Source of the DNA: Halapricum desulfuricans
GTDB lineage: Archaea; Halobacteriota; Halobacteria; Halobacteriales; Haloarculaceae
DNA length: 64,000 nucleotides
Assembly: GCF_017094465.1 (NCBI RefSeq)
Contig: NZ_CP064791.1
Span: forward strand, 2,635,658-2,699,657
Reading direction: 5' to 3'
Made by a program: the position numbers and the translations under genes. This document shows, one piece after another, positions 57,385 to 64,000 of this stretch (its first letter is position 1; every line of letters starts with the position of its first letter). Below the pieces are notes generated by a model. The model saw nothing but the letters and a program-made list of their open reading frames with translations, searched no databases and was not told the DNA's origin.

Positions 57385-60300
57385 TTTGTTCTTGTCGTTC
57401 TCGAATATTCGTTCGATCGAGCGTTCGAGAATCTCCAGACGCTGTTTCGTATAGGGGCGGCAGTCGAACTCCTCAGCGACCTCCGTGGCGGTGTCGATGT
57501 ACTTGTTGACCGAGCCCTCGTGGACAGTCAGGTTGACCCGGCCGCCGCACTCCCGACACTCCCCCGACAGCGGAGCACGGCGGTACGACTCCCCGCAGTC
57601 GAGACACCGGTACTCCTGGCGGGAGAACGCCCGGAGGTTGCCGATCAGGTCCGGCAGGAAGTGATATTCGATGATCCGCTCGGCGACGTCAGTCTCATCA
57701 ACAGCCCGCAGCTTCCGGGAGAGTTCGAGCTGGGCGTCCATCTTGTCCTCCATCGAGCCCAGGGTCTTGTAGGCCGACAGATCCGGTCCCATAGCGATGT
57801 CAGTGGTGTCGTGGGTGTGATCGAAGCCGGTGTACTCGTTGTCGGTGCCAAGCGTCTCCTCGGCAATTGTCATGATGTCCTCGACGTCCTCGGGGTCGAC
57901 CATCTCCCGCGTGGCCTCGTAGAACTCACGGGGATACTCCCGCATGATGTCGATGTTGTGGGCCTCGTCGTCGATCTCTGAGGGATCGATACGGGAGGAC
58001 ATGACCAGTGGTGCATCCATACGACCACCGCGCTGATCCGGGAGGTACTTCTTGCTGAAGTTCAACAACCCGTCCATCAGTAGCATCACACAATCTTCGT
58101 CACCGTCGCAGTTCCGGCGTTTCGCGGCGTGAAAGTACGGATGGGCGTAGCCCACGGCCGCAGTCGTAAAGCCGACGACGCGGCCGACCGTCGCGGCGCT
58201 GGTGTGCGGTGCCATCCCGAAGACGAGTTCGCCGACCAGATCCTGTCTGTCTTCGAGTTCGTAGAACGGGTCGATCCCGTAGTACTTGGCCAACAGGTCG
58301 TCGACGAAATCCGCCGTCTTGAGCATGTGCTCGGCCGCACCGTCCGAGAGAACGATATCCTGCACGCGAAGCTCGACGAGCTGGTCGTCGTGCCGTAACG
58401 GATCGCCGTTGACGTCCTCCTCGTAGCCGAGCTCCCGGAACTGCTCAGCGGTGACGTCCAGTTCTGCCGGCCGGACCGAGGTAACGGGCAGGTCGGTCAT
58501 GTCGTAGCGGACCGTGCCGTCCTTGAACGCCGAAACGTCGTGTTTCGCCCGCAAGACGCCTTTCTCCATCGGTTCGGGGACTTTCTCCTTCGAGGAGAGT
58601 CCCTTGACGCCTTTCAGCACGTCGAAAGCCGCCTCGCGCTCGCCGACGGAATCGAGCGCCGACCGGTAGGCCTCGTGGACATCGATCGTTTTCCTCTGAG
58701 TGGGGCGGGCCAGCGTCTCACACCGCGAGCATTCGGCCCGGCCGGACTCGTCGGGTTCGACCTCCTGGCCGCAGTCCGGGCAGACGTAGACGACTTCCGC
58801 GGCTCCGCCACACTCCGGGCAGCGCGCCTCGTGGGTCTCGGTTCCGCACTCGACACACCGCCGCCGGCTGACTTCGACTTCGACCAGTCCAGGCTGGTCC
58901 TGCATGTTCTCGGCGTGGGTGCCCGCTTTCGAAACGTCGCGCTGGGCTCCCCCGGCCTCGCCGATCGGAAAGAGCGTATGCACGGCGGGTGAGAGTTCCC
59001 GTTCCTCTGATTTCTCGGGTCGGCCCATCCGGTTACCGATCCTGGTCGGCGCACGCTCGCGCACCTGAAACGGAGCGACCTCGTTGATCGCGACGATTGC
59101 ATTGTCCCCGTCGGCATACGTTCGAGCACGCTCGGAGAGGTCCTCCCGGGACCACTCCCGGTCGAGGTCGTCGTCGAACCCCATCGACCGGACCAGCGGT
59201 CGCCACTCGGAGACGATCAACGACTCCTCAGTCTGGACGTGAGTGACGAGTAAGGTCTCCAGGGCCTCCCGGGCGGTCTCGGTCCGTGGGACGACGAGAC
59301 CCACGTTTCCATCGGAAACAGAGGGGTGTTCGTTTTCAATAGTTGCGCCATCCGGTACGGCTATATCAGCACGTTCGACGGCTGAGGCTAGTTCACACAT
59401 GTCCTCGATGGTAATGTCGTGCCAGCAATAGGTGTATTTCGGATGGAGAGGAGCGGCGTACTCGTCGGCCCATTCGAGTGCTTCCTCAGGTGAGGGGGCC
59501 TCCAGATCGACCGCGACGGCGTCTCGCATCGCCTGGACGTCCGCGCCCGCCTCCTCGAAGTCCTTGACCCACCACTCGACGGTGTAGGAGGCGGGGACGA
59601 GCGGGTGGTTGTTCTCGACGAACTCGCCGTAGTTGACCAGGTACTCCCCGATGTCGAGGACTGCCTCGACGCCGTTGCGGACCTCGATGGCCTCCTCGGG
59701 GTCGTCGATCCGGCGGACCTCGCCGTTCGCGAGCTTGACCATCGGCCCTTCGATGGAGTCGACGGGGACGACCCCCGCGGCCTTGCCCGGACGCTCGGTC
59801 TTGAGCTGGGTCCCGGCCGCCAGGAAGTCGTCGACCAGGTGCATCGTCGCCGGGTGGACGCCCGCCGTCGCGTTCCCGTGGTTGCGCGCCCGGCCGTACC
59901 GGAGTCGGAACCCGCCCGGCTCGCTCGGATGGGTGAACACCGGCCGCCCGGCGATCAGGTCCCGCAGGAATTTCTCGGAGGGGTCAGCGCGCGGCGGTCC
60001 GGCCAGTTCGTCGTCCGGTTCGCCGTCCTCGACGTCTGTGTCCGCGTCGTCAGCGTCAGCCTCGGTGTCGCTATCCTCCGCGTCTGTGTCGTCCTCGCCG
60101 TCGTCTTTCCCGATCGTGCCGTCGATCAGGTCCTGGAGCCAGGGCCACTCGACCTCATCGAGGTTGCGCGTGTAGCGCTGGATCTTCGGTGCCTTGAGCG
60201 CGATCCCCTCGGCGAAGACCAGACACATCCCGCCGCGCGAAGAGTTGGTGTCGACCCGTTCGAGGTCGCGAAAGCCCGAAACTTCCTCGTCGCCGGTGGC

Positions 60301-60948
60301 CTCGCCGTCGAGCATGATCGGGATGTGCTCGGCGATGAACGTGCTCTCTTTTTCCTTGGGCGAGTACTGCAGCCCGGTCTCCTTGTCGTAGAGGGCGACT
60401 TCCTCGGCGTAGCGGTTGATCTCCTCCTCGCGGGGTTTGTACTGGTCGATCCCCAGCATCGCGCGTGCGTAGTCGGCCACGAGAACGGAGAGGGCCTGGG
60501 CAGTCCCGCCGGCTGAGCGAATCGGCCCGGCGTAGTAGATGTTGATGAACTCCGAGCCGTCGTCGTTTTCGAGGATCTCGACCCGGTCGATCCCTTCGAT
60601 GGGTGCGGCGACGACCCCTTCGGTGAGCAGGGCGACCGCCGTCCGAACAGCGCCCTCGATCTTGCCCGCCTTGGAGTCGTAGTTGCCGACGCTGCCGTCG
60701 ACGAAGTCCTCGACCAGTTCCAGAGCGGCTTCCTCGCGAGACATCTCGCCTTCGAGTTCGCGAACTCGCTCGGCGACGCCCTCGATCCCGAGGATGTTCT
60801 CGACACGGTCGGCCATGTCCCGCGCAGTCGGAATCTCGACTTCGGGTACGGGATCGCCGCCGCGCTCGCGGGCCTCGTTGGCGATCGCTATCGCCTCTTC
60901 GAGGCCGGTTTCGAGCGTCTCGAAGTAGCGCTCGTCGACCTCCCTCAT
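57358..60948 (-). CDS. polC: DNA polymerase D large (catalytic) subunit DP2
   Basis: DP2 is the polymerase subunit of the archaeal replicative PolD. The protein has 1196 residues and no intein. It begins MREVDERYFETLETGLEEAI. Visible are YYAGPIRSAGGTAQALSVLVADY, the central zinc cluster CVECGTETHEARCPECGG with further Cys pairs (about 697-745), the catalytic NCDGDEDCVMLLMDGLLNFSKKYLPDQRGGRMDAPLV (near 948-985), and a C-terminal zinc finger CLDCGESYRRAPLSGECRECGG (about 1115-1137). The C-terminus QSGIADFM is a PIP box for PCNA. A long acidic insertion (about 279-316, DDGEDDTDAEDSDTEADADD) is a haloarchaeal feature. Its ATG overlaps the PPC-domain gene. Confidence 0.95.
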   Translation of the reverse strand: MREVDERYFETLETGLEEAIAIANEARERGGDPVPEVEIPTARDMADRVENILGIEGVAERVRELEGEMSREEAALELVEDFVDGSVGNYDSKAGKIEGAVRTAVALLTEGVVAAPIEGIDRVEILENDDGSEFINIYYAGPIRSAGGTAQALSVLVADYARAMLGIDQYKPREEEINRYAEEVALYDKETGLQYSPKEKESTFIAEHIPIMLDGEATGDEEVSGFRDLERVDTNSSRGGMCLVFAEGIALKAPKIQRYTRNLDEVEWPWLQDLIDGTIGKDDGEDDTDAEDSDTEADADDADTDVEDGEPDDELAGPPRADPSEKFLRDLIAGRPVFTHPSEPGGFRLRYGRARNHGNATAGVHPATMHLVDDFLAAGTQLKTERPGKAAGVVPVDSIEGPMVKLANGEVRRIDDPEEAIEVRNGVEAVLDIGEYLVNYGEFVENNHPLVPASYTVEWWVKDFEEAGADVQAMRDAVAVDLEAPSPEEALEWADEYAAPLHPKYTYCWHDITIEDMCELASAVERADIAVPDGATIENEHPSVSDGNVGLVVPRTETAREALETLLVTHVQTEESLIVSEWRPLVRSMGFDDDLDREWSREDLSERARTYADGDNAIVAINEVAPFQVRERAPTRIGNRMGRPEKSEERELSPAVHTLFPIGEAGGAQRDVSKAGTHAENMQDQPGLVEVEVSRRRCVECGTETHEARCPECGGAAEVVYVCPDCGQEVEPDESGRAECSRCETLARPTQRKTIDVHEAYRSALDSVGEREAAFDVLKGVKGLSSKEKVPEPMEKGVLRAKHDVSAFKDGTVRYDMTDLPVTSVRPAELDVTAEQFRELGYEEDVNGDPLRHDDQLVELRVQDIVLSDGAAEHMLKTADFVDDLLAKYYGIDPFYELEDRQDLVGELVFGMAPHTSAATVGRVVGFTTAAVGYAHPYFHAAKRRNCDGDEDCVMLLMDGLLNFSKKYLPDQRGGRMDAPLVMSSRIDPSEIDDEAHNIDIMREYPREFYEATREMVDPEDVEDIMTIAEETLGTDNEYTGFDHTHDTTDIAMGPDLSAYKTLGSMEDKMDAQLELSRKLRAVDETDVAERIIEYHFLPDLIGNLRAFSRQEYRCLDCGESYRRAPLSGECRECGGRVNLTVHEGSVNKYIDTATEVAEEFDCRPYTKQRLEILERSIERIFENDKNKQSGIADFM

Positions 60949-61367
60949 AGCGGCCAGAGATCGAGATCGGTCGGTTCGTCGTGGGCGCGTTCGAGCGACT
61001 CCTCGAAGGCCCGGACGTACAGTTCACCCGCGAAGACCGTTCCGGCATCGAGGTGGCCCGCAACGGTCGAGCCGTCCGCTCGCGAGAGAACGGCGTGGGT
61101 GTGTGCGAACGGGTCGCCCTCGAGCAGCGAGACGTTTCCAATGCAGGCGGCGACCTCCAGCGGTTCGTCGAACTCCATCGGATAATACTCCAGATCGGTC
61201 TGATCGTAGTACAGCAGTTTCGCGTCTTGAACGGCACCCAGACCGACGAAAAAGGCGGCCTCGATCTCTTCCGCACGTGCGAAGTCCTCGATCTGTGCGC
61301 GCCAGTCCTCGCCGTGTGCGAGACGCGCGACGAACTCGCGGGTTCCCTCGACTTCGCGATAATCCAT
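60945..61367 (-). CDS. PPC/DUF296-domain DNA-binding protein
   Basis: The ATG at 61367 (MDYREVEGTREFVARLAHGE) gives 140 residues. The single PPC domain shows GEDWRAQIEDFARAEEIEAAFFVGLGAVQDAKLLYYD, IGNVSLLEGDPFAHTHAVLSRADGSTVAGHL and GELYVRAFEE, with the FAHTHAVL histidines that bind zinc in relatives. PPC proteins bind AT-rich DNA or act in unknown ways in archaea. Its stop overlaps the PolD large-subunit start (ATGA), implying coupled expression with a replication gene. Confidence 0.88.
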   Translation of the reverse strand: MDYREVEGTREFVARLAHGEDWRAQIEDFARAEEIEAAFFVGLGAVQDAKLLYYDQTDLEYYPMEFDEPLEVAACIGNVSLLEGDPFAHTHAVLSRADGSTVAGHLDAGTVFAGELYVRAFEESLERAHDEPTDLDLWPL

Positions 61368-61592
61368 ATCCACACGAAACGGGCGGGAGCGATAAAATAG
61401 TTGCCAAGGGCCCGAAGACTGTTTTGTCAGAGTACCGGACGGAAATCGAGTAGTTCGTCAAGACCGACTAACTCGACTGTACTCGGCTGTCATGTGGCTG
61501 TCCGGATCGATATGGACAGCGGTTGCTGTCGGTCTGTTCTGGCTCAATTGCGCTTTTTGTGGGTGAACCGGTAATATGCACGACAGTGACCG
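61368..61592. other. Intergenic region upstream of the PPC-polC operon
   Basis: This 225-bp gap is of mixed composition. It includes the promoter of the minus-strand PPC gene and the tail of the zinc-ribbon operon. No RNA gene or repeat was found. Confidence 0.4.
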
Positions 61593-62321
61593 TCAGTCCT
61601 GCCAGCGATCGGGCACCTGGATGGAGTACTTGCCGTCCTCCTGTAGCGCGATGATGTACTCCTCGCGGTCGTACAGTTCCATGAGGTTGAGTTCGTACTG
61701 GCCGGGTTCGACGACCTTGATCGACTCGAACTGATCGTTGAGTTCCTCCCGGAGTTCCGAGAGATCGGGGCGGTCGTCGTCGGGTTCCTCGACGACAGTG
61801 CCGTCTTCCACAGCCGGTGTCGTCGAGTCGGTGTCCGGGAGCTCGTCCGAGCTGACGATGTCCGAGCGGGCGCTGGCCTGAGCGGCGTCTTCTCCGGTCG
61901 GGGGATCGGCAGGTGACTCCGTACCCGCATCGGTAGCCGTGTCGTCGGACCGGTCGTCGAGGGCGACGCCGGCGACGTTCTCCTCGGACGGATCTCGATC
62001 CCCGGGCGTCGACGACGCGGCGGGACTCGAAGATGCCGGGGGCGAGTTCACCTCACTCGAATCGGCACCTTCGCTTCCGGTCGAGGAGGGCCCGCCGACT
62101 AGGTTCCGGACGGTCGCGGCAGCGTTGCCGACCGTTCCGGTGACACCCTCTTCGGCATCCGGTCGATCCGGCGGTTCGACGTCAGCCGGCGGCTGTTCAG
62201 GGATATCGGTCCCCTCGGGGTGGAACTGGAACTTCGTGCCGCCACACTCCGGACAGCCGGAGAGCATCTCCTTGGAGCCGTCCTCGAACACGTGCCCGCA
62301 GGTGGTACACTGGTGTGGCAT
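61593..62321 (-). CDS. oapC: Zinc-ribbon protein of the arv/oap operon (OapC/ArvC-like)
   Basis: The 242-residue protein opens with a zinc ribbon, CTTCGHVFEDGSKEMLSGCPECGG (residues 5-28), then a long acidic disordered linker rich in Ser/Asp/Pro, and a C-terminal domain (about 190-242, LNDQFESIKVVEPGQYELNLMELYDREEYIIALQEDGKYSIQVPD). In haloarchaea such DUF2072 proteins follow a DUF2073 gene and an Era-like GTPase near a chromosomal origin. The GTPase has been linked to extracellular vesicle formation. The start overlaps the DUF2073 stop. Confidence 0.85.
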   Translation of the reverse strand: MPHQCTTCGHVFEDGSKEMLSGCPECGGTKFQFHPEGTDIPEQPPADVEPPDRPDAEEGVTGTVGNAAATVRNLVGGPSSTGSEGADSSEVNSPPASSSPAASSTPGDRDPSEENVAGVALDDRSDDTATDAGTESPADPPTGEDAAQASARSDIVSSDELPDTDSTTPAVEDGTVVEEPDDDRPDLSELREELNDQFESIKVVEPGQYELNLMELYDREEYIIALQEDGKYSIQVPDRWQD

Positions 62322-62713
62322 CAGTTCCGGGAGACGAGTGCGCTGATGAGCGTTTCGTCCTTGTGGAGGGTCTCGATCTGATCGGCCGGCCCGATGACGG
62401 TCAACTTGTTCGGTGTCGAGTCTTTCCCCATCAGGCGTCCGAGGAAGCTGCCCTCGTCGTCGCCGGACTGTGGATAGCTCTCGATCTCGATTCCGTTGAA
62501 CTCGTCGGGGCTGATCTCGGTCATCGTCACTTCGATCAGTCGCGATTCCTCGTCCGGAGTGAGCCCTTCTTCCAGGATTACGATGTTGCCCTCGCGGACG
62601 CCGTCGAGGATGATCCGGATCTTCTCCATGCTGGTCAGGCCCTCCATGCGCTGACCGCTGATCATGTCGATCTGCACGCCGTCAGTGTCGTCTGGTGCTT
62701 TGACTTCTGCCAT
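62321..62713 (-). CDS. oapB: DUF2073 protein of the arv/oap operon (OapB/ArvB-like)
   Basis: The ATG at 62713 (MAEVKAPDDTDGVQIDMISG) gives 130 residues. The segment QRMEGLTSMEKIRIILDGVREGNIVILEEGLTPDEESRLIEVTM and KLTVIGPADQIETLHKDETL fit DUF2073, always next to the GTPase in these genomes. It probably forms a complex with or regulates the GTPase. The gene overlaps oapC by one base and follows oapA after 5 bp. Confidence 0.85.
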   Translation of the reverse strand: MAEVKAPDDTDGVQIDMISGQRMEGLTSMEKIRIILDGVREGNIVILEEGLTPDEESRLIEVTMTEISPDEFNGIEIESYPQSGDDEGSFLGRLMGKDSTPNKLTVIGPADQIETLHKDETLISALVSRN

Positions 62714-62718
62714 CGTGA

Positions 62719-63366
62719 TCACCCGAAGTACTCCGCGATCTTGTCGTAGACCTCGTCCATATTGTCGCCTTCCAGCGCGGAGAGAGGCACCGTCTCGTGC
62801 TGGGGAAACGCGTTGCGGATGCGCTGGACCGAGGAGTCCTCCAGGTCGATCTTGTTCGCGAAGATCAACACGGGCAGGTCCTGACTCTCGATGATGCCGA
62901 TCAACATCGTGTTGACCTGCGTGAACGGATCCTCGGCGCTGTCCAGCACGTAGATCACGCCGTCGACGTCCTCGCGAAGCCAGTGCATCGCCTCGGCGAC
63001 GCCTTCAGTGGCTTCCCTGGAGCGACGGACCGCGTCCTCTTTCTCCATGTCGTGATCGAGGAACTCCGTGTAATCGACTTTCGTCGTCACACCTGGCGTG
63101 TCGACGATGTCGATCGAGACGGACTTGCCGTTCCGTTCGATCTCGACGTTCTCTTTCCGACGGGCGCGTCGGGTCTCGTGTGGAATGTGACTCTCCGGTC
63201 CGACGGCGTCACCGTGTTCCGTCCAGTCACGAGCGATCCGGTTCGCCAGCGTCGTCTTGCCGGCGTTTGGCGGCCCGTAGATGCCGATACGTTTCGGGTC
63301 CTGTTCAGAGAACAGCGACGAAGCTGCACGGGAAATGCTGTCTCTGAGTCCTGTGAGCAGTCCCAT
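62719..63366 (-). CDS. oapA: Era-like small GTPase (OapA/ArvA-like)
   Basis: The ATG at 63366 (MGLLTGLRDSISRAASSLFS) gives 215 residues, dropping an N-terminal extension. G1 GPPNAGKTT, G3 DTPGV and G4 NKID motifs are clear. This Ras/Era-superfamily GTPase was named OapA (origin-associated protein) and later ArvA (archaeal vesiculation GTPase). It is the first gene of a three-gene operon whose upstream DNA carries ORB-like motifs, as at other haloarchaeal origins. Acts in the cytoplasm or at the membrane. Confidence 0.9.
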   Translation of the reverse strand: MGLLTGLRDSISRAASSLFSEQDPKRIGIYGPPNAGKTTLANRIARDWTEHGDAVGPESHIPHETRRARRKENVEIERNGKSVSIDIVDTPGVTTKVDYTEFLDHDMEKEDAVRRSREATEGVAEAMHWLREDVDGVIYVLDSAEDPFTQVNTMLIGIIESQDLPVLIFANKIDLEDSSVQRIRNAFPQHETVPLSALEGDNMDEVYDKIAEYFG

Positions 63367-63728
63367 CCTCAGTATCCTCCCGCGCCCGATACCGGGCGTC
63401 TGGGCGTACAAGCTATCCGTATTCACTTAAGTGTGCGTCAGACACCCATAAACAACCGTACACAACAGGAGGGGAGCTAGTACACTGATCTCGGACGGTG
63501 CAAGTTCGCTTCGCTTGTGGAGGTTCGGCCTGATACTGGGTGGCTATACGTTCGGAAAGACATTCGGCACGCTGTCGTGCCGGATCGTTTCGGAATGTTA
63601 TAGCTATCAGTATGGGAACGGTGGAAACTCCGTTGAATCCCACCTGCGAAAAGTGCGGGGTTATATGTCACACCCATAGTTCAGAGAGATTATTCGAGAT
63701 ACAGTGTCCTAGATTTCCAAACTCCTCA

Positions 63729-63754
63729 CCCCCACCCCTTCGTTTCAAGTGGAA
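63729..63754 (-). promoter_or_regulatory. Origin recognition box (ORB)-like element 1
   Basis: On the minus strand the sequence is TTCCACTTGAAACGAAGGGG followed by TGGGGG. The GAAACGA-GGGG core with a G-string is how haloarchaeal ORB elements look. It faces away from element 2. Confidence 0.6.
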
Positions 63755-63794
63755 CACTGAGCAGGATGGGGTGGGATCGAGTGGAACGAGGGAG

Positions 63795-63820
63795 GAAACT
63801 GTACGAAACGAGGGGACTGA
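63795..63820 (+). promoter_or_regulatory. Origin recognition box (ORB)-like element 2
   Basis: On the plus strand ACTGTACGAAACGAGGGG shares the GAAACGA-GGGG core with element 1 but lies in inverse orientation. The pair frames the G-rich region 63755-63794. A partial third copy (GTGGAACGAGGG) lies at 63781-63792. Confidence 0.5.
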
Positions 63821-64000
63821 CGGCGGCTGGGTCCGAGACGCAGTATATCAAAGCTACTAGAGAGGAGGAGAAATACTAGAAAGAGGTGTGAGAGCGGAAT
63901 CTAAATCGGGATCGGCTCAGGGACAGGAGTGACTGGAAAAGATACTCGAAAGCACTAAAATGCCGAAAGAGATATCCACGCGAGTCACGGTCACAAACCG

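Larger units (their letters stand above)
63367..64000. other. Non-coding region at window end, putative replication origin edge
   Basis: About 630 bp with no credible gene lie upstream of the oapABC-like operon. The DNA is less GC-rich than the genes. It has a hairpin CGGCAC-GCTGTC-GTGCCG (63565-63582), two ORB-like elements in opposite orientation (63729-63754 and about 63795-63820), a G-rich string GGATGGGGTGGG (63763-63774), and A-rich stretches towards the end. An orc1/cdc6 gene is expected just beyond base 64000. Confidence 0.6.

Noticed and set aside
61368..61592. Possible tRNA or small RNA gene in the gap
   Set aside because: No cloverleaf arms, T-loop motif or stable extended stem was found by eye.
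63540..63860. Plus-strand ORF of 106 codons in the region upstream of the oapABC-like operon
   Set aside because: It covers the ORB-like elements and G-strings, has no haloarchaeal acidic composition and no family similarity.

Overview
The window looks like chromosomal DNA from a halophilic archaeon (class Halobacteria). It is GC-rich and gene-dense, the proteins are strongly acidic, and many genes look leaderless with a TATA-like box about 27 bp upstream. It carries archaeal marker genes: the PolD large subunit, TFB, a TrmB-type regulator, a fused TatC, a folC-folP fusion and an Era-like/DUF2073/zinc-ribbon operon. The mix of a sugar-use island with a Ni-type CO dehydrogenase would suit a sugar-using, facultatively anaerobic Haloarculaceae-like genus, but the genus is a guess.

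Layout. 1-5.8 kb: small conserved genes, uracil-DNA glycosylase, hisH, an arsR-arsM pair and several membrane proteins. 5.85-8.3 kb: a fused folylpolyglutamate/dihydropteroate synthase. 8.5-11.2 kb: cooS-cooC, a nickel CO dehydrogenase and its maturation ATPase, behind a perfect 16-nt palindrome. 11.3-16.4 kb: a minus-strand run of a glycosyltransferase, a 7TM histidine kinase, an unknown protein coupled to a 30-residue membrane peptide, TFB and a HIT protein. 16.5-43.6 kb: a sugar island with a TrmB-type regulator, an aldo/keto reductase, five GH13 enzymes, two complete ABC sugar importers, an AGE-family isomerase/epimerase, a Gfo/Idh/MocA dehydrogenase and a PfkB sugar kinase. 43.6-50 kb: small membrane proteins, the divergent pair tatC1/tatC2, a ribbon-helix-helix protein overlapping a queuosine-precursor transporter, and an HTH regulator. 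50-57 kb: ileS, a cupin-hsp20 pair, gap-pgk and a phosphodiesterase. 57.3-63.4 kb: PolD large subunit, a PPC/DUF296 protein and the oapABC/arvABC-type operon. 63.4-64 kb: non-coding DNA with ORB-like motifs, probably the edge of a replication origin.

How the genes fit together. The sugar island reads as one system. Binding-protein ABC transporters bring sugars or alpha-glucosides in, cytoplasmic GH13 enzymes (none has a visible signal peptide) cleave or rearrange them, and the kinase, dehydrogenase, isomerase and downstream gap-pgk feed the products into central metabolism. A recurring 16-bp operator-like motif (TACAAC-N4-GTTGTA) precedes most promoters of the island, and the TrmB-like protein at its left end is the obvious candidate to bind it.

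Most notable observations: intact Ni-CODH/CooC genes without a visible redox partner; the shared operator motif; a hairpin-rich insertion translated in frame inside ileS, with similar hairpins in a decayed S9 peptidase gene and after hisH; a GH13 enzyme that has lost the motif IV histidine; a tandem copy of the PolD PIP box after its stop codon; and the putative origin at the right edge.
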